Assembly: GCA_031365465.1 (NCBI GenBank) | Contig: JANLYD010000141.1 | Location: 1 to 28,393, forward strand | Origin: JABFRJ01 sp031365465 | GTDB taxonomy: Bacteria > Pseudomonadota > Alphaproteobacteria > Rhizobiales > Hyphomicrobiaceae | DNA length: 28,393 nt | Direction: 5' to 3' | Part shown: in pieces, positions 23,480 through 28,393 of the stretch | Numbering within the stretch: position 1 is the first letter of the stretch | Layout: every line of letters begins with the position of its first letter | The notes under the pieces: generated by a model | Told to the model about the DNA's origin: nothing | What the model saw: the letters and a program-made list of their open reading frames with translations, nothing else | Database searches by the model: none | Program-made: the position numbers and the translations under genes

Positions 23480-25747
23480 CTATTTCAGGTCGGCCCGCCA
23501 GAACTTCGCCAGCGCGCGCCGCGCCAGAACGATGTTGTCACTTTTGACGAGCGCATCGATCTCGCGCAGTTCGCGAGCCTGCAGATCCCAAGTGAAGGTC
23601 GCGTTGTCGTCGAGCTTTGACGGCTCGAACTCGACGGTCTGCAGGAAATCCTTGTCGTCCTGACATTCCGAGCCAACGGGCTGACGCTGCCCGCTTTGCG
23701 GATCGCGGTAGAGATTTTGCAACTGGCACAATTCCCGCCGGTTGCGGAAGAAGTTGGTTGTGGCGCGCGCATTGGCGACGCCCTCGATCGGCGTGGTCGC
23801 GAACGCGAACGTGTTGATCCATTTCGCCATCAAGCCAAGATCTTTCGGATGCGGCGGCTCACTGTCACCGGCGCCCTGTGGCCAAGCGCGCACCTGCACC
23901 ACCATTGCTCCCGACGTGCAACGCTTGAGCCACGCCTTGATACCCGGCTCACTCAGGTAAGCGACGGCGACGTCGATACCGAAGTTGTCGTAATACCCGG
24001 CATCGATGACACGGTATGGCGGGTTGGTGGGTAGACGAACGCTTGGCGAAATGAAGGGGAATGTCGCGCTCATACGGACCGCCGTCTGAACCCGCAGTTT
24101 GCTCTGCGCCCCCGGCAGCAGTTTGAACAGCTCCACCGCTTCTTTCTTGTCACGATAGACGCTGTCGAGATCGAGATTGGAAATCAGCAGCGGCAGCCCG
24201 GTGTCGGCCATCGTCGGTGTCACTACCAACGACGGGCGGATCCCGCGCGCCTCGTCGTCGCGCAACGCAGCGAACGTCCTGTCGAGGGATTTCCAATGCC
24301 GTTCCAGTTCGCGCCCGCGATCCGTCGTCCGTGCAAGCGGCAGGAAAAACCCGGGGATGTCATAAAGAACCATCTGACGCGCGATCGGCGACAGCGAATC
24401 CCAGTCGCCGGCCATCGGATTGCGAATGACCGAGAATGGACGCCGCCAATCGAAACCGCGTTCCCACGCAGAGCCGATGTCGGCGCTGATTTGCTTGGTG
24501 ATTTCGACCCGACCCTCCTCCGACGCATCGGCAACCGCGAAGTAGGCCGAACCCACCATACCTCCCGACGCGCCTGTCAGCAGACGGATATTGTGGCGCA
24601 AGCCCGGCAAGTCGCCGCCCGGACGATCGCCTTCCAGCAGGCTCTCGAGAATACGCGCGGTCCAGGCACTGGCCCTGTAGGCCCCACCCGAGGTCGCCAC
24701 GATCACGAATTTCGGCTTCGTAGGCAACCGGCTCGGCGTGGCCGTCTTCGGCGCCGGCGCCTGCGGTGGTGCCACGCGATGGTGCCATCGCTGCAGGTTC
24801 ACGATAGGATCGATCAAGCCGGAGCCCAACACGTCGTCGCTCGATCCACACGTGCTTTCAGCGCGGCGGTTGGTTGCGAGTTGCGTCGTCACGCTGCGAT
24901 TGTTGTTCCAATAACTCTTGAGTGTCGGCCGCATGTCGAGCGGCTTGTCGTAATACTCTTCGAGGCCGGGGAAGCTGTATTTCTCGGTTCGCGGCGCATT
25001 GAGAACAACGACGGTCGCCATCACGCCGAACACCGTCAGGACGCGCACGGTTGGGGTCGCCAGCTTCAACGATGTGTACACCACCACCAGCGCCGCGAGC
25101 ACGACGAACAGAAGTTTCGCTGGCAAGATCACCGGCAGAAAGGCTGCAAAGATGATCACGATGCACGTGATGCCCAGCACCACCCAGACGCGCGGCCAGC
25201 GAAACCAACGCGCGATCGCGAACGCCAGATGGCTCGTCACATAGAAAAGTCCAAGACCCGAGAAATATCCGATCACGGGAAAGATCAGCATCAGCGCAGG
25301 CGTCGCCGCATCGTAATAGACTTGCCGGCCGAGTTGCGTCAGCGCCGCACCAAGCGGCACCAATCCCATCACCGCAGCACCCGGCAGATAGTGACGCATT
25401 CGCAGGTCGCCGGGCAGATAGGTCCGGTTGATCCGGTCGAACTTTTCTTCGAGCAACAGGCTTGTAGTCCACAGCAGCCCGAACAGGCAGACGGCATAGC
25501 CTTGCGTTTCCAGATACGCACTGCCGAACAACCGCAGGGGAATCCACCACAAGCTCACATCAGCGAAAGCGGCGTCGAATGGGCTGCGCTGATCACGGAA
25601 CAGATACTGTACGCCCAGCCCGCGACCGAGCAGTCCGCCGACCGCCAGCGGCACCACGATCAGCGTCGGCAGAAACAGCATCCAGTGCCGGCAGATCACC
25701 GTGCCGTAATATCCGCAGAAACCAACGCGGCGACGAAAATGCGACAT
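23480..25747 (-). CDS. Patatin-like hydrolase with N-terminal membrane domain
   Basis: A 755-residue protein. The first 250 residues hold several hydrophobic helices (clear at about 22-42, 84-99, 124-140, 151-180, 188-230 and 233-250), and the C-terminal part (about 343-750) is a patatin-like hydrolase. The catalytic pieces are visible: a Gly-rich oxyanion segment TSGGAYRAS (352-360), nucleophile S394 in LTGASGGMVG (G-x-S-x-G), and the dyad aspartate D582 in VIDAGYYDNFG. Such enzymes are usually phospholipases or acyl hydrolases; placing one on a membrane domain suggests action on lipids of the inner membrane, on the cytoplasmic side. ATG 25747 has GAGGG about eight bases upstream. No cyclic-nucleotide synthase or other CBASS-like partner lies beside it. 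Substrate is unknown. Confidence 0.85.
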   Translation of the reverse strand: MSHFRRRVGFCGYYGTVICRHWMLFLPTLIVVPLAVGGLLGRGLGVQYLFRDQRSPFDAAFADVSLWWIPLRLFGSAYLETQGYAVCLFGLLWTTSLLLEEKFDRINRTYLPGDLRMRHYLPGAAVMGLVPLGAALTQLGRQVYYDAATPALMLIFPVIGYFSGLGLFYVTSHLAFAIARWFRWPRVWVVLGITCIVIIFAAFLPVILPAKLLFVVLAALVVVYTSLKLATPTVRVLTVFGVMATVVVLNAPRTEKYSFPGLEEYYDKPLDMRPTLKSYWNNNRSVTTQLATNRRAESTCGSSDDVLGSGLIDPIVNLQRWHHRVAPPQAPAPKTATPSRLPTKPKFVIVATSGGAYRASAWTARILESLLEGDRPGGDLPGLRHNIRLLTGASGGMVGSAYFAVADASEEGRVEITKQISADIGSAWERGFDWRRPFSVIRNPMAGDWDSLSPIARQMVLYDIPGFFLPLARTTDRGRELERHWKSLDRTFAALRDDEARGIRPSLVVTPTMADTGLPLLISNLDLDSVYRDKKEAVELFKLLPGAQSKLRVQTAVRMSATFPFISPSVRLPTNPPYRVIDAGYYDNFGIDVAVAYLSEPGIKAWLKRCTSGAMVVQVRAWPQGAGDSEPPHPKDLGLMAKWINTFAFATTPIEGVANARATTNFFRNRRELCQLQNLYRDPQSGQRQPVGSECQDDKDFLQTVEFEPSKLDDNATFTWDLQARELREIDALVKSDNIVLARRALAKFWRADLK

Positions 25748-25792
25748 GATCTGCACCCTCGAACTCAAACATTCTGAACGTCGAAAACACCA

Positions 25793-26067
25793 CTACAAGA
25801 CGAACTTCTTGCTAAAAATAAGATCGGCAAAGTTGCTTGAACGTAACTCGTTCATCGTCTCACTGATCGTCGCGTCAGGCAACGATTTGTTGGGTACGGT
25901 GACACCTGCCAGAGGTCGATTCAGGTTGACCATCGCCCGCGTGTGATCGCGACCGAGCACGGGGGCCAGAACACGGCGGACGAGAGGATTGCGAGCACGA
26001 CGTTATAGCGCGACGTGATTTGGCCGCTGCGCAACGCTTTTACGTCGTCCACAGCCCCATGCCTCAA
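25793..26067 (-). pseudogene. Possible frameshifted gene remnant
   Basis: Two minus-strand frames that are short on their own join into a continuous protein-like sequence. One (26067 to 25921) contains DDVKALRSGQITSRYNVVLA and a hydrophobic stretch ILSSAVFWPP. The other (25793-26002, read to the stop at 25793) continues with VLGRDHTRAMVNLNRPLAG and ends SSNFADLIFSKKFVL. They meet at a run of five G/C bases at 25961-25965, a natural slip site. The remnant lies on the same strand as the patatin-like gene and ends 46 bases before it. Alternatives are two unrelated small genes or chance. I do not recognise the family. The rest of the region from 25748 to 26153 shows no other element. Confidence 0.3.
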
Positions 26068-26153
26068 CGACGCCTTTTACATTTGTCTCTGTAGCTGCCA
26101 GCGGGCACGGACTCGCAACTCGAGTGCGTGCGTTGATTCGACGGTGAACCCTC

Positions 26154-26432
26154 ATGTTCCAGCGCCCATCGGAAGTCCTGGCGTTCCTGACCATCCTGTT
26201 CGTGTGCACAGCCGGAGCCATGAAAGTATCGTGGTGGGCAGCAGTGCTCGGCGCATGCGCACTCGTCCTGATATCCTTGCACGGCAGATGGCGAGAGCCA
26301 CGCTACGCATCTTCGCAAATGCACGCAGTGCCTGATGCCATTCAAATGGTGGCGAGTACGCTTAATGCGTCCGTCGTGTCCGCAGCATCATTCGTCTTCG
26401 GCTACGTCGCTGCCCTGGCTTGGGGATTTTGA
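26154..26432 (+). CDS. Small membrane protein, 92 aa
   Basis: I do not recognise this protein. It has 92 residues: two hydrophobic segments close together (about 8-22 and 26-42), a polar middle, and a third hydrophobic stretch at the C-terminus (VSAASFVFGYVAALAWGF). This pattern, with an Arg-rich turn after the second segment, fits a small inner-membrane protein. No strong ribosome site stands before ATG 26154, and the last 45 bases overlap, antisense, the 3' end of the convergent helical-repeat gene. Both facts lower confidence, but the hydrophobic organisation is hard to explain as a shadow frame. Confidence 0.5.
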   Translation: MFQRPSEVLAFLTILFVCTAGAMKVSWWAAVLGACALVLISLHGRWREPRYASSQMHAVPDAIQMVASTLNASVVSAASFVFGYVAALAWGF

Positions 26433-27752
26433 ACTATCTGCGTCTTCAGTAAGTAGTTTAAGCGCTTCATCGATTTCCGACTGTAGATTGTCATAGGCTT
26501 CTTGGTTCAAGTCTGTCGGCACTTTCAGCCTTCTCATGCTCACGCGTGCCCGCTTAAAGGCAACGATTGCCCCACGCTGATTTTCGTCAGCAAAAAATGC
26601 GTCACCGAGATCTTTATGACAGCGTACGACCGCCGTATGAGGTGACTCGGCCACGGGCTTTTCCGCGCCAGTTTGAAGTTGATCGAGCTTATTCTGAATG
26701 GCGCTTGCGCGTGTGCCGTTACCAAGATTGCTAAATATGTCGATCGCTGCCCTGTAACAGGACGCCGCAAGCCCGATCGTTCGCAGATCGCGCCGCACAT
26801 CTCCAAGCGTATCGAATGCGTCGCCTAGCAATTCATCAGATTTGGAAGAGCGATTTGGCTCCGTGCTATTTAAAATCAATTGCGTCGCTTGCGTCAATTC
26901 GGACCGCACTAGCACTCGACGAGATTGTCGCGTGCCTGCGGGGATGCTGGGATCAAATGTCCGCGAGTACCAATATTTGCCATGCGCAATCCGCGCCTCT
27001 GCCTCTTCCCGTGGTAGCAACGATATTTGGGCTGAAGATATCCAGCCATGAAGCGCCATTGGTATTTTCTCAGGTTTTTGCCCTTGTTTCACATGCTCCA
27101 GCAGGTGCTTGAAAATTCGGACATCAGACGGGTCGCAAGCGGCGGCCAATTCGAGCTCGGAAATCAATTTGGCTTGGGTGCCGTCGCTGTCATAACCGCG
27201 ATTGAGAGCAGTGGCGTACTTGAGTGCACGCTCGAAATGGAATGTACCCGTCTCGAACTGCGTCAAAGATTGATGTAACGCGGCAGTTTTCTGGCGCTCC
27301 GTGGCCTTTGCGAGAGCACTATCGGGATTGGTTGCTTGCGCATCGAGATGCGACACGAATTCGAACAACCGACGGTGTCGCTGATCGACAGTCAACGTTT
27401 CGTAGACAGAATCCCATTTTGCTTGCTGAATCTGCAAGCGATCGAGGCGTTGATTGCGAAACTGCGCCGACGCTTGCCTCCGTCGGGAAATGTAGTCCTG
27501 CAGTCTTTTTGGCAGATTGCGTTCATGAAAATACCAAAATCGATAGAGCGTCAGCGCGCCTGAGATAACCGTGAACGCCAGACCCAAAGCCGCGATGGAA
27601 CCTGTCCGTCCGGCCAATTCCCTTAGTCGATTTATGTGCGGCTCAATCAATTGCGGAGCGAGAAACCACCATAAAGATGATACTGGAATAATAATCGCAA
27701 TTAGCCAGGCCAAGCTGCTATTGACCCAAAAGGTCCAATCTTTACGCAACAT
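26388..27752 (-). CDS. Membrane-anchored helical-repeat (TPR-like) protein
   Basis: A protein of about 454 residues of unknown function. Two N-terminal membrane helices (about 10-32 and 52-72) are followed by a charged stretch and a long soluble, almost all-helical part. Several segments look like degenerate TPR units, for example LLGDAFDTLGDVRRDLRTIG with ASCYRAAIDIFSNLGNG, and CHKDLGDAFFADENQRGAIV with AFKRARVSM. It ends in an acidic, Ser-rich tail. With both termini probably cytoplasmic, it may act as a membrane-bound scaffold. ATG 27752 has GGGGG about seven bases upstream; an in-frame TTG at 27806 would add 18 residues. The gene is visibly more A/T-rich than its neighbours, hinting at transfer. 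Confidence 0.75.
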   Translation of the reverse strand: MLRKDWTFWVNSSLAWLIAIIIPVSSLWWFLAPQLIEPHINRLRELAGRTGSIAALGLAFTVISGALTLYRFWYFHERNLPKRLQDYISRRRQASAQFRNQRLDRLQIQQAKWDSVYETLTVDQRHRRLFEFVSHLDAQATNPDSALAKATERQKTAALHQSLTQFETGTFHFERALKYATALNRGYDSDGTQAKLISELELAAACDPSDVRIFKHLLEHVKQGQKPEKIPMALHGWISSAQISLLPREEAEARIAHGKYWYSRTFDPSIPAGTRQSRRVLVRSELTQATQLILNSTEPNRSSKSDELLGDAFDTLGDVRRDLRTIGLAASCYRAAIDIFSNLGNGTRASAIQNKLDQLQTGAEKPVAESPHTAVVRCHKDLGDAFFADENQRGAIVAFKRARVSMRRLKVPTDLNQEAYDNLQSEIDEALKLLTEDADSSKSPSQGSDVAEDE

Positions 27753-27887
27753 AACAACCCCCACCCGCAACTTTCGCAGCGTCTCATCGGTGGTTTGAAC
27801 CTGCAAGGTGTTCGCGCGCAGGTAGAGATGATCGACGCTCTGCGTTGCGGTGCAGTCACACTCGTCGATGCCAGCGAGATTGCCACG

Positions 27888-27916
27888 AAAAAGGGACGGC
27901 TCTTGCGAGCCGCCCC
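27888..27916 (-). terminator. Intrinsic terminator of glnA
   Basis: On the minus strand, GGGGCGGCTC (27916-27907), the loop GCAA and GAGCCGTCCC (27902-27893) form a ten-pair stem with one G-U pair, followed directly by five U residues (27892-27888). It lies 52 bases after the glnA stop and is the clearest Rho-independent terminator in the window. Confidence 0.9.
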
Positions 27917-27967
27917 TTACCGTGTAGTCGAACGGATCCGAGAATCCGTATCCCCCTCACCAAACCA

Positions 27968-28393
27968 TCAGCACGAGTAGTACATGTCGAACTCGACCGG
28001 ATGCGGGGTCATGTCGGTGCGTTCCACGTCCGCCATCTTCAACTCGATATACGCGTCGATCATGTCGTCGGTGAACACGCCACCAGCTTTCAGGAACTCA
28101 CGGTCCTTGTCGAGGCTGTCGAGGGCTTCACGCAGCGAGCCGGCCACCGTCGGAATCTTCGCCAATTCTGCCGGCGGCAGATCGTACAGGTTCTTGTCCA
28201 TGGCTTCGCCGGGGTTCAGCTTGTTCTGAATGCCGTCGATGCCGGCCATCAACATCGCGGCAAAGCCGAGATACGGGTTGGCCGCTGGATCGGGGAAGCG
28301 GATTTCGATGCGCTTCGCCTTCGGGCTCGTCACGTGCGGAATACGGCAAGACGCCGAACGGTTGCGGGCCGAGTAGGCAAGCAACACCGGCGC
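27968..28393 (-). CDS. glnA: Glutamine synthetase type I, C-terminal part (partial)
   Basis: The last 141 codons of the ATP-dependent glutamate-ammonia ligase; the gene continues past the right edge. Visible are ARNRSASCRIP and the substrate-site segment RIEIRFPDPAANPYLGFAAM, then KNLYDLPP, whose Tyr is the adenylylation site used by GlnE to switch the enzyme off, and the standard end PVEFDMYYSC. These mark a GSI-beta enzyme, regulated by adenylylation. In Hyphomicrobiales it usually follows glnB, which would lie outside the window. An intrinsic terminator stands just downstream, isolating it from the helical-repeat gene. Confidence 0.97.
   Translation of the reverse strand, partial: APVLLAYSARNRSASCRIPHVTSPKAKRIEIRFPDPAANPYLGFAAMLMAGIDGIQNKLNPGEAMDKNLYDLPPAELAKIPTVAGSLREALDSLDKDREFLKAGGVFTDDMIDAYIELKMADVERTDMTPHPVEFDMYYSC

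Noticed and set aside
24296..25777. Plus-strand open frame of 493 codons opposite the patatin-like gene
   Set aside because: Rich in Arg, His and Gln with no recognisable motif, while the opposite strand has intact patatin residues and membrane helices.
25746..25946. Plus-strand small open frame upstream of the patatin-like gene
   Set aside because: It starts inside the patatin start region on the opposite strand, lacks a ribosome site, and the minus strand has the better coding case there.
26003..26221. Minus-strand 72-codon open frame opposite the 92-aa membrane protein
   Set aside because: Its Arg-rich composition is typical of a shadow frame, and the plus strand has organised hydrophobic segments.
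23480..27752. CBASS or other abortive-infection system around the patatin-like enzyme
   Set aside because: No cyclic-nucleotide synthase, ubiquitin-like gene, sensor or nuclease lies nearby, and the patatin part is fused to a large membrane domain unlike CapV.

Overview
The window reads as chromosomal DNA of a GC-rich alphaproteobacterium, most likely Hyphomicrobiales (a Bradyrhizobium/Rhodopseudomonas/Xanthobacteraceae-like lineage). This rests on a DUF1127 gene, a long NuoE with an Ala-rich tail, a TerB-plus-J-domain protein coupled to an AmpD-like amidase, a PsiE-family protein, stacked ABC import operons, and short palindromic intergenic repeats whose translations give the typical 'HPGAGRDP'-type peptides. 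No rRNA, tRNA, CRISPR array, transposase or phage gene was seen.

Layout. 1-5278 (minus): Xaa-Pro aminopeptidase, then a CUT1-type sugar ABC importer (Tat-exported binding protein, MalF-type and MalG-type permeases; the last runs off the left edge). Both spacers inside the transporter operon carry palindromic repeats. 5560-5811 (plus): DUF1127 protein. 6036-8474 (plus): tight operon of a TerB/DnaJ co-chaperone, N-acetylmuramoyl-L-alanine amidase and an EamA transporter. 8496-9990 (minus): nuoE far from any other nuo gene in view, a 62-aa membrane protein and psiE. 10084-11343 (minus): MFS transporter, divergent from a plus-strand operon at 11721-14493 encoding an SDR dehydrogenase and both E1 subunits of a thiamine-diphosphate 2-oxoacid/acetoin-type dehydrogenase, with overlapping stop/start codons but no E2 or E3. 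Their shared 377-base control region holds a 7-bp inverted repeat, a 10-bp palindrome and five tandem 13-bp repeats. 14590-21462 (minus): complete oligopeptide/dipeptide-type ABC operon (binding protein, two permeases, two ATPases) ending in an amidase-signature hydrolase.

21857-23478 (plus): MltB-type lytic transglycosylase, then an 81-aa two-helix membrane protein behind a pair of GTCTC-type hairpins and a sigma70-like promoter. 23480-25747 (minus): patatin-like hydrolase with a large multi-spanning N-terminal membrane domain. 25748-27800 is visibly more A/T-rich. It holds what may be a frameshifted gene remnant, a 92-aa membrane protein and a membrane-anchored helical-repeat protein of unknown function. 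27968-28393 (minus): the C-terminal part of type I glutamine synthetase, with a clear intrinsic terminator.

Most of the window is nutrient uptake and cell-wall housekeeping. The least explained parts are the MFS/SDR/E1 locus with its repeat-rich control region, the isolated nuoE, and the patatin/helical-repeat membrane region. No feature amounts to a clearly new defence or mobile system.
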